From Boswellia sacra (taxonomy: Eukaryota > Streptophyta > Magnoliopsida > Sapindales > Burseraceae): DNA of 64,000 nt. The notes beneath the pieces were generated by a model, which was not told where the DNA came from, searched no databases, and was given only the letters and a program-made list of their open reading frames with translations. A program made the position numbers and the translations under genes. The stretch lies in the NCBI GenBank assembly GCA_013180625.2, contig SNVD02002485.1:62001-126000 (forward strand). Direction: 5' to 3'. How positions within the stretch are numbered: position 1 is the stretch's first letter; each line of letters starts with the position of its first letter. This document shows, piece by piece, positions 10,387 to 22,810 of the stretch.

Positions 10387-12719
10387 TCAAGAACAAGCTG
10401 ACGATGTCGATAGTTCTAATCGCTTTTCATCCTCATCGTAGACTGCTTCTTCTACCGTTACCAACTCACACTCAAGAATCATGTCTAGGAAAACAAAAAA
10501 GGAAAGAAAAGGTATTAGAAATATGCATATATCATAAAATATAGATTGAACATTGAAGAGAATATAATACCACGTGACTGAGCCTATAACCAATTTTGAG
10601 TGCACATCAAAGCTTCCAATGTCTTTGAATGTAGTCTGCTACGATGGGGACTTAAATATCTACCACTTATACTAAATGCAGACTCAGAAGCCACAGTAGA
10701 AACTAGAAAAGACAAAATATCTTTTGTAATTTCAACCAACAAAGGATATTTGCCTACATTTGTCTTCCACCAACTCAAAATATCAAAATGGCCACTAGTG
10801 TGCTTCAAACATTATTCCTCCAAATACAAATCTAACTCAGACTTAGTAACTATATTACTAGTACAACCAATGTATGATTGATACTCTAAGTTGGACTCAA
10901 AAGTCATATCTTCCAACCCACTACTCGTAGGAACCTTACTTGCTAATGACTCATCATGTTCACCTATACCTACAGTGGTAGCTTTAAGTTTGTACTCCTC
11001 TACTAAGTCACAAACAATGTCTTTGACATCTCCAAAACACTTTGAAGCATTGTCTCCATATCTTGGATCCAAGATAGCAGCCACTGCCAAAACACCATGA
11101 ATGACCTCCCAATACTTTTCAAATTTTTCTATCATTTGTGATGCCATTTCTCTTATTTTAGAATAAGGAGAATCACACCATTTAGTCCATGCCAATCTCA
11201 AGTCACAAATCAAAGTAAAAAACAAGTTGGAAGTGGGATATCTTGTACCTGAAAACACTTGGATCACCTTATAGAAATACTTTAATTGGTCACACATCAA
11301 CCTTGCCAACTCCCACTCTAAATGCATAGGTATAGATCTGTAACTTTTTTCATGCACATGCAAACGAGTAAACACATCCTTAGATTCCAATGTAGTAGAC
11401 AACATCAAATAAGTTGAATTCCATCTAGTGCAACAATCTAATGCCAATTTTCTTGTACAAGAAACTTTCATTTGTCGTGCTTCACTCTCAAATCTCTCAA
11501 TTCTTTTAGGTGTAGTAGACCAAAAGGTGCCACTGTTTCTAATTTTATCAATCCCATCTCCAAGCACATCTAACCCATCTTTTACTATCAAATTCAAAAT
11601 GTGTGATGTGCACCTCATATGAAATAATTTTCTTTTCAAAATCATGTTATGAACAACCAATTTTTCCTTCAGTATAGGAATCAATGCATCATTAGTAGAG
11701 CAATTGTCAAGAGTAACACATGACAACTTACGATCAACATTCCAATCCATCAAACAAGGAGCTAACTCATCAGCAAGTGCTTCAGCAGTGTGTGGAGATG
11801 GAACATATATGAACCTGAAACATATTCAATAGTAAAGGTCAAACACTAGTTAGTAATTAAGAAATTAAGTCTTTTTCTTTTACATGTATGATATTAGCAT
11901 GTCCATATATGATATATTTACCTCAAGATGTGACTCTGTAATCTTCAATGCTTATCAATGAAATGTGCTATCACAACCATGTATCCTTTTTTTTTAATTA
12001 CTTGTAGTCCACATATCAGTTGTTATTCCTATTCTACTCTTACAAGCATCCATCATCTTCATGGTCTTTTCCTTCTCAATATCATATATCTTAAAGACCA
12101 CATTCCTTAAACTGTTTCTACTCATGGGAACAAACGAAGGTTGAGCATAATACATTAACTCTCTAAAACCCTCATACTCAACAAATGAAAGAGGAAGTTC
12201 ATGCATTACAATCATTTTGGCCACCTTTTCCTTACAAACTCCTTTATCAAACATCTTAACAACCATTTCTAATGAATTACTTCCATTTTGCTTCTTTTGA
12301 AAACTCAAGAACTGTTGCTTAATTGTTGCTTGTTTTCGACTCATATAACTTCTTAAATGGCTTGCCAAGTGTTTGGTTCCATCTGTATGGTGACTAACCA
12401 ATGCAGCTTTACAATGGTTACAAATAGCTTTATGTCTGCCTTCAATAATTTCTTTTGTAAAATGTTCCCAAACCCAAGACCGTTTTATTGGTTGACGATC
12501 CTCCTTTCTCTTTGTGACACCACCTCGTGGTCCATGCCCACGAGTGCTACGATCAACTGGTGGCCGCATTTTCCTGCATCCTGTTTGTGAATTTGTTTTA
12601 GATCCATCCTCAATCAAAACATCAACCATGTTGTCCTCATAATCTTGCTCCATTTCATTTTCTTCCATTGGCATATCATTATTATAAGTAGGTTGATCAT
12701 TTCTAGTGGATGTAAACAT
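10387..12719 (-). pseudogene. hAT transposase (BED finger, dimerisation domain)
   Basis: Minus strand, roughly 700 codons in about three exons. I chose the start at 12719 ('MFTSTRNDQPTYNND'). The N-terminal BED zinc finger shows 'SWVWEHFTKE' and 'CNHCKAALVSHHTDGTKHLA' (C,C,H,H). The RNase-H-like core shows 'GITTDMWTTSN' and 'LSCVTLDNCSTNDALIP', and 'TRWNSTYLML' follows. The hAT C-terminal dimerisation region shows 'DILSWWKTNVGKYPLL' and 'VASESAFSISGRYLSPHRS'. An intron with GTAAAT donor lies at about 11820-11925, and a last exon ends at 10387 ('VYDEDEKRLELS'). Stops at about 11991, 11955 and 10809 inactivate it. Confidence 0.88.
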
Positions 12720-13579
12720 TATTTGTATATAATATAACCTACAAAAATGCAAAAATAACCCCCATTTATGCTACTAAAAAAGGGAATCGCAAAAGCATGA
12801 ACAGATGAGAGATGACATGAATTAGTTTTGTGAATTAGTCACATACAAAATCAAATTAGTCACATACAATTACAAAGTGGGGAAAGCATCTAGTCTATTA
12901 AACAAATTAGTCAGTACTTAAGTTAAGAATTAAACTTGGTTTTATGACTCTCATCGGCATGTGTTCAAAATGTAGTTCTAGATTATGACCAAAAGGAGAT
13001 ATCACAACACAAGCGAAGGGAAATACTGACTAGAGCCTGGAGGTAAAACTGAAGTCATAACAACACCCTAATAGCTTTTATTGACAAATAAATTCAAACA
13101 AAGAACAATGAAGTACGAAATTATGGCAAACAATAAAAGAATTTCAAGAAAGCAAAGTCTTAGGCTTATTTCTGTTTGAGGTCAAAGTAGAGAGACACTA
13201 TGGCTACTGTGTCGAATAAATTTGATTTCATGAGTTGATAGAGAAAAGGAAGAAGACGAATAGATCGGAGTAGAGTTCGTAAAACATGAGTGTAGGTCAG
13301 GCGAAGCTCTCACCGTGGAGGCAAAGTCTAGAGAAGCTATCACAGCCATAGGGCAGGTCTGGAGAAGCAGTGTAGATCAGGAGAGCAGCGTAGGTAAGGG
13401 GAGGTAATGCAAGTCAGGACCCATGCAGCTATGTCACCGTGGAGCATGTGAAGTCTGAAGTGAAGGAAAGGACCCAGGTTAGGTTAGGCGAATGAAAGCA
13501 GTGAGAGTGAAGGATTGAAGTTAAGGCTAAAATGTGAAGTCTAATTCTGGCTGTGAGGTGTTTTCCACAAGAGGGAGAA

Positions 13580-13800
13580 TTAGGGGCCTTGTCGAGTGTC
13601 AGATTCAGTCGAGTGTCAGATCTTATATTTTCGAGTGTCAGATTTCATTATGTCGAGAGTCGAATTTCATGATGTCGGGTGTCGGATTCTGTCAAGTGTC
13701 GGATTTTATATTGTCGAGTGTCGGATTTCGTCGATGTCGAGTGTCAGATTATGTCGAGTGTATTGTCGAGTGTCGGATTTTACGTTGTCTTTACGTTGTC
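13580..13800. repeat. hAT right subterminal repeat array
   Basis: About ten degenerate copies of gtcgagtgtcggat within some 220 bp, spaced by about 15-30 bp, with changes such as gtcgagtgtcagat and gtcgggtgtcggat. The same motif occurs near the other end of the transposon. The array probably marks transposase binding sites and gives rise to spurious open frames. Confidence 0.75.
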
Positions 13801-14035
13801 GTAAATTAAATAAATTAAATAAAACATATTTTTATATTTATTTTGGGCCGGGGCCGGGCCGAGAAGCCTAGTCCTCGACCCTTGCCCGGCCCCGAGCGTT
13901 CCCCAGGATTGCTCTCCCCGTCCCCAGAATTACTCCCTGGAAATTCGGGTAATTTTCCGATGAGACCGGGCCGGGAATCCGGGTACCCGGCCCCGCCCGG
14001 GGGTTTTTGCCATCCCTACATGCTACATCAAGATC

Positions 14036-14765
14036 TCAACTATGAACTTGACCTCCGAAGCACAATAGTCACCTTTGACCCAAACACTACTTTTATGGTT
14101 CTTATGATCATTATGGTGTGAACATGACAACTACATATTACATCTTTCAGGTCCAAGAACGATCACGATCAGACGCAAATGCACTCAATGTTGAAGTGAT
14201 CTGTGATGAGAAGCTATATATTGTAATTATATAATATATACTATCTATATCTATGCTATAAGAAGTATATATAGTAGGTGTATTAATACTATTTTTATTT
14301 TAGTTCTCTAATATCAAGTGATAGCGAAAGTTTTTCTTATCAGTTTATGATCATCTTGTAGTTGTTTTCTTTAATTTTAAACATATTATAAGCAAACAAT
14401 AAACAATAAATCACACATAGGACAAGACATGAATTTGTCCACGCTTGTATGATGCAGATTGCAAAGATCACCAATATTACTAGCTTTTGTAGCCTTTATT
14501 TTTTATGGTCATGAAATATATTGGCTACAGTTTGATCTCATTCACACAGCCTTCAAAACAGTAATATTCTTAAAATACAGGACCTGTAAGCTTCTAGAAA
14601 CTTAAAGGCAAAGAATGGTATTATAGGCAATTAATATTAATACAATAATTTAATTATGCTCATGTCAGCTTTAGTTTTTATCCATTAATCAGCATATTAG
14701 GTAAGCGTTTTTTATTACATTCTCATGGATTGCAATGTCAAACTACCAAAAGTTGAAATAGCTTG
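14036..14765. other. Flank between Ty3 and TNL pseudogene
   Basis: AT-rich. It begins with the sequence that joined 3709 before the Ty3 insertion. No gene, repeat family or element end is recognised. It may include the 3' flank of the TNL pseudogene. Confidence 0.4.
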
Positions 14766-16753
14766 TCAATTATTTGCAAACCCAAAGCCTGAAGGATGCT
14801 GTAGAAAATGAATTTTCATGTCTTGATATTTAACAAGAAACTTCCTTACTATTGGGTCTAGTGAGACAGTTTTGAAGTCACCCTTAAGTAGTGCATTCAT
14901 ACAACGACTGTATCCCGGTAATAGGTGATCTGACAAACAACCCCATTTAAATAGTTGACATAAACTTTCCATTTAAAGCCTTCATGACTAGTTTGAAAAT
15001 GGTAATTGCATTTGATTCCAATAACATTATCACAGTATTTCCTCTCAAATGCAATTACAGCTGATAGTGCAAATCCGACCAACCTTCTGTTACACCAATG
15101 CTGAGGTAGCTCAATAGTTACTGAAGATCCTGAGCTTTGATAGCTGAATCAGTCGGGAATTTCACTCCCAAGTAAGCATAAGTTGATTTGAGATGTTAAA
15201 CCAAACACTGTAATATGAAATTAAATCGTGTTAATCTGACAACAGGGAGTGTCAGAGGCGAAATTAAGAGAGAAAGAGAGAGTAACCTTTTCCATATAAA
15301 GTCCTTAGTGCTGGAATTGCCATACTTTGAATTCTTTGCTTTGAATTCTTTGACTTATGATTCAATTTCACACAATTTGGAAACACGAAGTCCATTTTAT
15401 ACCTCAAATATTCACCCAATCGCTTGGATACTACTTCCAATTCATATTCAACTGATTCAAGATTTGAAGGAGGCTTTGGTAATGCTTGGAGCACCTCACA
15501 AGTACTTGCATCTAAAAATTGTGGTCCAAGTGGAGGCTCTAGTATTAATTGAAGCATATTGCAACTGATTAGTGAAAGCCATCTCAACCGAGAAAGTGCT
15601 TGATATTTGTAGAAAGACTCTCAAAACTATTTCCTCTTAGATCTAATACTTCTAATGAGGATAGACTACAGAAATCTTCAAGGATTTCTGTTATATTGCA
15701 AAAACCGAAGCTTAATTTAGTAACATTCTTCAAGAATGCAATAGGCGATCGTCTCAAGATTGTAAAGAGCAATACGTGTAAGAGATGCCAAATTATAAAT
15801 GTTACTTGGAATGGTCTCAAGATTTTTACAATAACTCAATCTTAACTCACAAAGGCCTATGCTCACTAGAAGATGGTAGCTCTTTAATTGCTATTTCACA
15901 TAAAACAAGATATTCTAAACACTCCATTTTCTCTATGATTTCAAGGAAGCTGTCAAGTTTCAAGCAATTCCAAAGATTAAGACTAGGAAGGCATTTCAAT
16001 TCACAAATGCTTGTTGAAAGACTCTTGACTCTTTTGTAATTGTTCAAATCTATTCAACCAACTTGGATAGACACCTAATTTGAGAGGAAACTTCTTCTAT
16101 TGCAGTCCTGCATGGATAAAAATTTTGTATATTCTCGAAAGTCTGTGAAAACTTTGTGAGGTTGATGCAGCCAGAGAGGTCAAGAGTTGTAGGACATCTA
16201 GAATGGATGTTGCTTGGAAAACTCCTAGGGCTTTTCAAGCCACTAAGATTTGAGATACGGAGGTTGGTGAGATATTGGATAGATAAGGGAGTGTTAAACA
16301 AGCTTCGGCAATGTTCAAGCCGTGGGACATTTGAGTGATTAAGATCAATCATTTTTATGTCAGAACCATGATATAGAAAAAAGAAAAAAATAAGCATTTA
16401 TGGACTACAGGTCACAAAGAAATACAAAATTTAACTATTAAATCATACCTTTGTTTCTACCTATAGTTGATCAAAATTATTATAGGGGATGTTGAACTCA
16501 ATGAGATTATTTGGAGTGAAATTTGATGGCAATTTTTTTACAGGATATCCATGCCATGGAGATACGTTAACTTATCGGGAAGATATTTTGATCCTTGAGG
16601 AAGATGTACTCTAGAGATACTTGTGGAATCAACAAAAGGTACATAGAATTTAAGAAATTTTAGATTAGGCATATTCTCAAGGGATCTAGAACTTAGATGC
16701 AAGTTTGCAAGTTTAGTCATATCCAAGAACAAGCCTTGAACTACATATGTCCC
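14766..16753 (-). pseudogene. TNL resistance gene: LRR and post-LRR part
   Basis: Minus strand, continuing the TNL gene. After an intron, an exon starting at about 16753 begins 'GTYVVQGLFLDMTK', where TNLs have the linker to the LRRs. Leucine-rich repeats follow, such as 'HLSSRSLENMPNLKFLKFY', 'LTNLRISNLSGLKSPRSFP', 'CPTTLDLSGCINLTKFSQ', 'CLPSLNLWNCLKLDSF' and 'SSLEVLDLRGNSFESL'. LRRs form the recognition surface. A tail near 14766-15570 ('SQFLDASTCEVLQALPKP'-like, then 'FKWKVYVN') resembles a C-terminal jelly-roll/Ig-like domain but in scraps. Frames shift at about 16050, 15845, 15590 and 15260. Confidence 0.75.
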
Positions 16754-16863
16754 CTTTAAACCAAAACAAAAAAATAAGTTAGCATAGACTACACAATCTT
16801 CTTGTATTTATAGAAACTTAGGTTTAAGAAACAAACTGTAATCACTAATTAATTGACTCTTAC

Positions 16864-17940
16864 AGTGTTATTCTTCAGTACATGGAAGGTATCCTCACGA
16901 CTCCATAATTTGCTATGTTTTCCTGGCACTTTGGGTGATTCTTGGTGAACAATTTTCCAACCCATTTCTTGCAATAAATCATGCATTTGTATCCGATTGA
17001 GATAAGTGACTTACTAATAAGGACACTAAGTCCATAATCAAATGAGTTGTAACAACTATCCAATAGTTTTGTTACATAATCAACATCTTCACGCTTATAG
17101 AAACAACTAATATCTAAAAATATATTTTTTCCTCATCATCTAGTCCATCATAGGCCAATTTCAAAACGCTATAAATCTTAGGATTACAAATCTTCCTTAA
17201 TTTACACAATGCACTTTCTCTTTTACTTTTTTGATATAATAAGAAGGAGGAACCCAACACTTCAAGAGCTAATGGATTGCCTTTGGCATAATCAATAATC
17301 TTTTCTGAGAGCACCATAAGATCTTTAAGAGGATACGTTTATCTAAAGGCATAATTACAAAGGATCTTGAGACTTTCGTGATTGTTAAATTACTTGACCT
17401 CATATATGTCATTCACTCCATAATTGTAAAGCACTTGTTTATCTATAGCGGTTATAATGGCTCTACTACCTAAACCAAATCCATCAAACCCTCCAATTAA
17501 ACTTTCTAATTGGTTTGAATCATTGACATCATCAAGAACAATAAGGACCATTTTGCTTTGAACCCTATGCTTAATGAATACGGGTATAATTTTAAGAGCA
17601 CCTATGTTAACATTTTTTCTTCTAATATCTTAGAAAGAAGTTGCTCTTTCAACAAAAAAGTCCACATTTGGCCAACTCTTCTATAATATTTGCAATAAAA
17701 CAGCAACCTTCAAACTCACTAGAAATTTTGTTGAAACAACTTCAGCAAAGGTTCTTTTGCCTATAACACCCATGCCCAAATTCCTTTGACTCAAAAATCT
17801 GACAAATCAATGGACAATAATGATTTAATGTGCCCATGTGAGAATTGATTCCTACTAGTCCTTCATAATCTCTTGGGGGTGATAAATCATTCAATTTCTT
17901 CAAAACATCACCAACAATTTCATTGAAATGTTTGGCCAAG
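16864..17940 (-). pseudogene. TNL resistance gene: NB-ARC domain
   Basis: Minus strand. It opens with 'HFNEIVGDVLKKLNDLSP' and 'DYEGLVGINSHM', the usual linker into NB-ARC. The P-loop is damaged: 'GMGVIGKRTFAEVV' stands where GMGGIGKTT is required, after a frameshift. Kinase 2 'MVLIVLDDVND', RNBS-B 'GFGLGSRAIIT', GLPL as 'GNPLALEVLGSS', 'LKLAYDGLDDEEK' and an MHD motif ('MHDLLQEMGW' in a shifted frame near 16985) follow. The nucleotide switch cannot work with this P-loop. At least three frameshifts and several stops are present. The exon ends at a GTAAGA donor at 16863. Confidence 0.85.
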
Positions 17941-18089
17941 AACACATGTAGTAAGTTAAAATGACTGCCGAAAATCCCAAAAAAAAAAGAGACTATTGGA
18001 ACTACATTTGATCTATTTGCATAAAAAAAAAAATCATTATCTTTATTGAGAAAGCTAGTGTAAGGCATATATAGCATGTGGAGATTTAC

Positions 18090-18586
18090 CTAATCACCAT
18101 CAAATCCTATCCAGAAAGATCTGCTGCTTCAGTCAAAGCATCCTTCCACTTTTGAACCTTTTCTGTCATATACTTGCACGATTCTCCATGCTTAGCCAAT
18201 GCATCACTGAAACTTCCAGTTTATTTACAAACATCAGACGGCTTTACATGGTAGAAAACCAGTATAACTATTTGGTTGTTCTGTTCCTTGCATTCAAGAA
18301 TGTTCACAAGTTCATCCAAGCACCATTTTGAAAGAGCATAACCATTTGAGAAAATAATGACTGAAATCTTTGATTTTTGAATTGCTTCCAAGAATGCAGG
18401 GGAAATATCATCTCCTCTCTTGAGTCCAGCGTCATCAATGAAGGTTTGAATTTGTTTCCAACAAAAAGCTGCGTATAGACGGTTGGTAAAGTAATCACGG
18501 GTATCTTCAACCTTGAAACTGAGGAATACATCATATTTGGCTTCAGCCTAATGGACATTAACAGAAGAAAATGATGAAGGAGCCAT
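18090..18586 (-). pseudogene. TNL resistance gene: TIR exon
   Basis: Minus strand, first exon, start codon at 18586 ('MAPSSFSSVN'). A stop (18548-18550) comes 12 codons later, just before the TIR domain: 'AKYDVFLSFKVEDTRDYF', 'FIDDAGLKRGDDISPAFLEA', 'KISVIIFSNGYALSKWCLDE' and 'IVILVFYHVKPSDV'. TIR domains of plant NLRs cleave NAD+ and signal through EDS1. The catalytic glutamate position ('FLEAIQKSK') is retained. Another stop follows KPSDVCK. The exon ends in AG|GTAAAT at 18090. The neighbouring exons make this one TNL pseudogene spanning 14766-18586. Confidence 0.88.
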
Positions 18587-19213
18587 AGCAGCAAAACCAC
18601 AAGACTATCAACTTGAATTGTAACTCTTCCAATTCCAATGGCTTTCTTTCTTTTGATTTGTGTAGCCAAGTCAAATCAAAAGTTGGTTCATCGCCGCCAC
18701 TTACTTACACCAAGCTCACATCTCCCCACTGATAAATTCAACTTATTGTTTCTTCACCTGTAATACTTAAAATTTAAACGATAATATCAATGGCAAATAA
18801 AAGGAATTAATGGTTCCAAGGTTAATGTATTGTTTCTCTTTGTATTATTAAATTCTCCAAATTCACAACAAATTAATCAATCAAATATTTCTTGGTTTTA
18901 GTTTTTGAAAAGTGGAGAGAAAAAAGAAAAAAGAAAAATAGAAGATTTGGTGTTTAGATCTAAAATTATGCGATTGGTTGAAATTTAAAGAGAAATAAAA
19001 ATAAATGGATTGTAATTAATTTGAGATTAAAATACATAAAAATTAGACAGCGAGGGGATGAAAATTGAACCCAATCTCATCCGACCATCACTTAACCAAA
19101 TCGAATATATCGGTTAATGCTGGATATTGCCTTCAATTTGGGTTATAGTGGGATAAGTCTTTGTACAACCCATCATATATCCAGTTGGTATCATACCCGA
19201 CCCATGAACATCC
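18587..19213. other. Upstream of TNL pseudogene
   Basis: AT-rich, without recognised genes. It may contain the old promoter of the TNL gene (minus strand). The segmental duplication shared with about 44475 onward starts near 19214. Confidence 0.4.
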
Positions 19214-19269
19214 CTAGTTAATATTAGGTACATATTCTTATTTAAATATAAAAATGAAATTAAAAACAA

Positions 19270-20508
19270 AAGAACTACAAGCCCTTTACATCAAGCGGAG
19301 GAACAGGCGTAGGCACCAGGGATGCACAAGAGGATAGAAATCCTGCCATAAAAACATATTTGGAGGGCCCTTAACGATACTAACCACTTTAAATATCCCT
19401 CTTCGCATGTTGCAAGCTGCAATGTAATTTTTATTAGATAATATACCTATCAAAAGGGTGGAAAGCTACTATTTTGACATCACTTCTTTTGGATATTATC
19501 CAATTGACTTTATCTTTTGAAATCAAAGCTTTTAGGTAAAACTTGTGCTCCAATTACCATTTGCCTACATCATAATCCTCAAGTTTCCAAACACTTAAAG
19601 AGCCATTAGAGCGATGACCATCTATTCGCTAACTTGAATGCAATATTCGAACATCTTATCATCAATTGGAGGATCAATGATGCGATGCCTTTCAACGTTG
19701 TTCAATGGATCATACGTATGCCATAATAATTCCATAGTCATTAAGCTAATGAAGAATTCCTTTGTATGGAACTGCATTTAGGGCCAAATTTGACTTGCTC
19801 CTTCTCAAGGGGTTGGTAGAAGTCATTACTGATTGGGTCCATCTACACTCTAGGAGCAGAAAATATCTATAGTGAACTTTTTTTAGACTTAAAAAAAAGG
19901 AACACGCACAAGCTTGTACTTGTACCGAGCATCGGTAAAACATGACTGCTTGTTAAAACAGTAAGGATAGCAGACAAAACCTACCCTGGCACTTGCATGG
20001 TATGTTGGAGACAGAGGGATCATTAACCATTGTTTAGTATGTGGATTGCAGATGTAATAATTAGTCTAAAAAAATGGGCTATTGCAGCACACTAACAAGT
20101 CTTCAAAATATGCTACCATAGATAATTGTTGCGGATCTAGTTATCTAAAATGAGGGACAAAACTAAGTAGATGAGGTTTGCTCCTAGAGGTTTTGAGATT
20201 AGAGATTAAGCAAATTGATTGGAGATGCTTTTGCGTTTGGTTTATTAGCTCATTCCACGTAACAAAATGGAACAAAATACTGAAGTTATTATTGAATTCA
20301 AGATGATGGTGGTTGTGAATGGAGCAGTCAATGAAGTAAGGCTAAGAAATGATACCCAACCATCGTTTATAGAGTCCCTTACATTGAACAACAGATTTGG
20401 TAGTAGTTGCTCAAGAATTTTCTGCAGCAACTCATCCGAGAGTTTGTCAAATATACTGCTTTGGGATGACCTAATGCTCATCTTTTTGCTTTTCCCATAA
20501 TGTGGCAT
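19270..20508 (-). pseudogene. F-box protein gene, copy A
   Basis: Minus strand, start at 20508. The N-terminus has a basic stretch 'KSKKMSIRSS' and an F-box, 'SIFDKLSDELLQKILEQL', the helix that binds SKP1 in SCF ubiquitin ligases. A one-base shift after 'LEQL' and a stop near 20345 break it. The homologous sequence can be followed to about 19270 by comparison with copy B (44540-45744), including the stretch encoding the F-box-associated domain. Both copies are inactive but carry different lesions. The intact parent is not in this window. Confidence 0.75.
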
Positions 20509-22258
20509 ATTAATCAAGAAATAATCCACATCTAAATTGGTCATTATAGAAAATATATTAATAATCCAATAATATTAAAATCCAAGTGCCAATAGATCTC
20601 AAAGATTTATTAAAGCTCTATTAATATTAAAATCCTAGTGTCAATATAGATCCTCAAAACTGGGACGAAATTAGATAAATGAGTAGAGGATACTGATATC
20701 TTATAAAATAGTTTTAATACGAAAAGGCAATGTTTTTTTGACATACTGAGCAAAACAACTCTGTTAGCTTCCAAATATATAATAGATTTAGTGATTGTTT
20801 ACGTTTAGGATTCTAATAATCCAATTATTATATTTGTTTTTAGGATTCCAAATATATATAATTATTTTTATTAAGTGTTATTTACGTAAAATAAATGTGG
20901 TTGTTGTTTACCTTAAGGATTCTAATAATCCTATTATTATTTACTTTCAGGATTCCGAATATACTTAGTAAATTTAGTTACTTATTCTTTACATTTAGCA
21001 GGACAGGGCATATTTCTTATAGGAAGTTGATTTATTTTGGACATTACACATTCATAATAAGAGACTGTATTATAAATGTCAATAAAGTAGTACTTCTATT
21101 TGAGTACAGTTTTTATCTTATTGCACTCCGGTCAAATTTTAATGGAAGATAAAATACAACTAAAGGCTTTATTAATATATTAAACTTCGTTGCTTCTTCT
21201 TCTCATAGTTTAATAACATATTCAAAATTTTCAGGCTGGTGGTAGTTGAAAATAAAATTGGGAGCATTAGTATGAGTTAGTGAAACCTTAATTCTTTTTA
21301 TGACCTAAGCAAATTATTGAGCTGTGGAATGTCGAGTAAAGTATTGAAATACTATTGTGGAATAAAACGTCAAACACACAATTAGTAGGCTCAAAACATC
21401 ATCCAAGGAAAGAACAAAGTAGAGGAAAAATAGATTTTCCTATTTCGACAATATGCCTACGTCACGGGGCAACAAAGAAATGTTCTCTTCACTAAAAAAG
21501 AAACACTTACAAGAATTAGAGGAAAAAAATAAACACTTACATTATTTAGAAAATCCTTACAGCCTCTCAACTAGGAGCTCTCATACACAAGCTTTTTGAG
21601 AATCTCATATACAAGCTTTTTATGTTATGATAAAGTACTATTAAATGTCACCTATTTATACCACTATAATTTCTAAACTAATAGAGCTTTTTTATGTTAT
21701 GACAAAGTACAAGTAGTACTAGAGGTCACCTATTTATACTACTATAATCTCACAAATTGGCAGGATAACTAATCTAAAAGTATTAGACAACATAGCTCAA
21801 ATAGGATAACTTTCCTAAATAAATAGGAAATATGATATAACTTTTCTAAGTTAATAGGAAAGTAGGTGTATAATTCTAAATTAAGATTAATCCTAATCCT
21901 AGAGGATTCACAATTAACTAATTAACATCCTAAATAGGAATTCATTAATTAATATAATTCTAATAGGAAAAGAATTTCCTACATTAACAAATACTTCCCA
22001 AAATAACTTAACAACATCCTCCTTGATATTTAATTTGTTCTTGCCAAATTGGATAAGATCAAGTTGGCCAGTTTCTAATTATTGGATAAGTTGATAACTT
22101 AATTAGTACTAAATTGAATTAGAATTTGGTTAAGAAAAAAAAAGATTTTGTAATACTTCAAAACATACCTCAACTTTACCTATAATGAATTAAGTGTCAT
22201 CCTCTTTAATTTTTTGTGTCCTAGCTTTAAAGAAAGCCCACATAATTAAAACATTTTA
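20509..22258. other. Copy A intergenic with ~105-bp tandem repeat
   Basis: Matches 54904-57130 of copy B apart from insertions. Bases 20511-20513 (TAA) are the empty counterpart of the CACTA insertion at 45750. At about 20792-21000 a unit starting 'tgtttacgtttaggattcta' recurs at a period of roughly 105 bp (two to three degenerate copies), as it also does at about 55932-56160. No gene is recognised. Confidence 0.7.
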
Positions 22259-22810
22259 TGTTGGAAAATTAGTGAATGCAAATTGATGTTGGAAGTCTTT
22301 ACAAATTCCTTAGATGTTATACATCTTTACAAATCTATAACTCATATATGTATTCAATGAACTCTCATGCATTGAATAGAAGTTAATTTTGAGTTAATAA
22401 AAGTTGATGTTTCAAATTCCATAGTTACAAATTCCATCGCCTATATGAAAAGGCTCTCCCTCATTTGTTCAACACGCCACAAGTTAGCTCTCTCTCTCTG
22501 GCTTGTTTTATTTCTTTCCTTCTTGAGTTCTTAGCTTTTAGTTCTAAAGTTCATGATAGAGTTTGAAATGTTTCCAATTAGCTTAAGTAGAAGAGTAGTG
22601 CTTCTCTTGTTACTAGTTATTCTTATATCATGGGAGATAGATACTGGCAGAATTGTCAAGCACTAGTTGAGAAGGCGAATCTGTTTTAAGGAAATCATGT
22701 GATACACGAGCCTCGATGGATCATTTCTATTGCTAGGACAAGCTTTAAGTTGGTAATTTTATTTTCAAGTTAAATTAAATTAATTTTTTATGTTATCCTT
22801 ATATAATGCA
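22259..22810 (+). repeat. Copia 1 5' LTR
   Basis: 552 bp, begins TGTTGGAAAATTAG and ends AATGCA. Homologous over its length to 27767-28315. A (CT)n tract lies near 22486. Confidence 0.9.

Larger units (their letters stand above)
10046..14018 (-). mobile_element. hAT transposon, Ac-like, defective
   Basis: Left end CAGGGATGGCAAAAACCC; right end, on the minus strand, TAGGGATGGCAAAAACCC. A perfect 8-bp duplication catgctac lies at 10038-10045 and 14019-14026, which is diagnostic for hAT. Both ends run into GC-rich sequence (ggccgggg-type) in an otherwise AT-rich region. The element carries one transposase gene on the minus strand, broken by stops. It inserted into the 5' LTR of the Ty3 element and is thus the younger of the two. 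Confidence 0.94.
3710..14030 (-). mobile_element. Ty3/gypsy chromovirus with nested hAT
   Basis: A complete but decayed element. The LTRs are 3710-4073 (3') and 9715-10045 plus 14027-14030 (5', split by a hAT insertion). The perfect 5-bp target duplication agatc lies at 3705-3709 and 14031-14035. On the minus strand the order is 5' LTR, primer site, leader, gag, protease, reverse transcriptase, RNase H, integrase, chromodomain, polypurine tract, 3' LTR, which is Ty3 order. LTR ends are TGATG...CATCA. The LTRs differ at many positions, and the coding region has several stops and frameshifts, so it is immobile on its own. Confidence 0.92.

Noticed and set aside
13580..13800. CRISPR-like array
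   Set aside because: Spacing is irregular, repeats degenerate, context is a plant hAT end.
13534..13871. Cys/Ser/Arg-rich frames resembling repeats
   Set aside because: Translations of the gtcgagtgtcggat array, not a protein.
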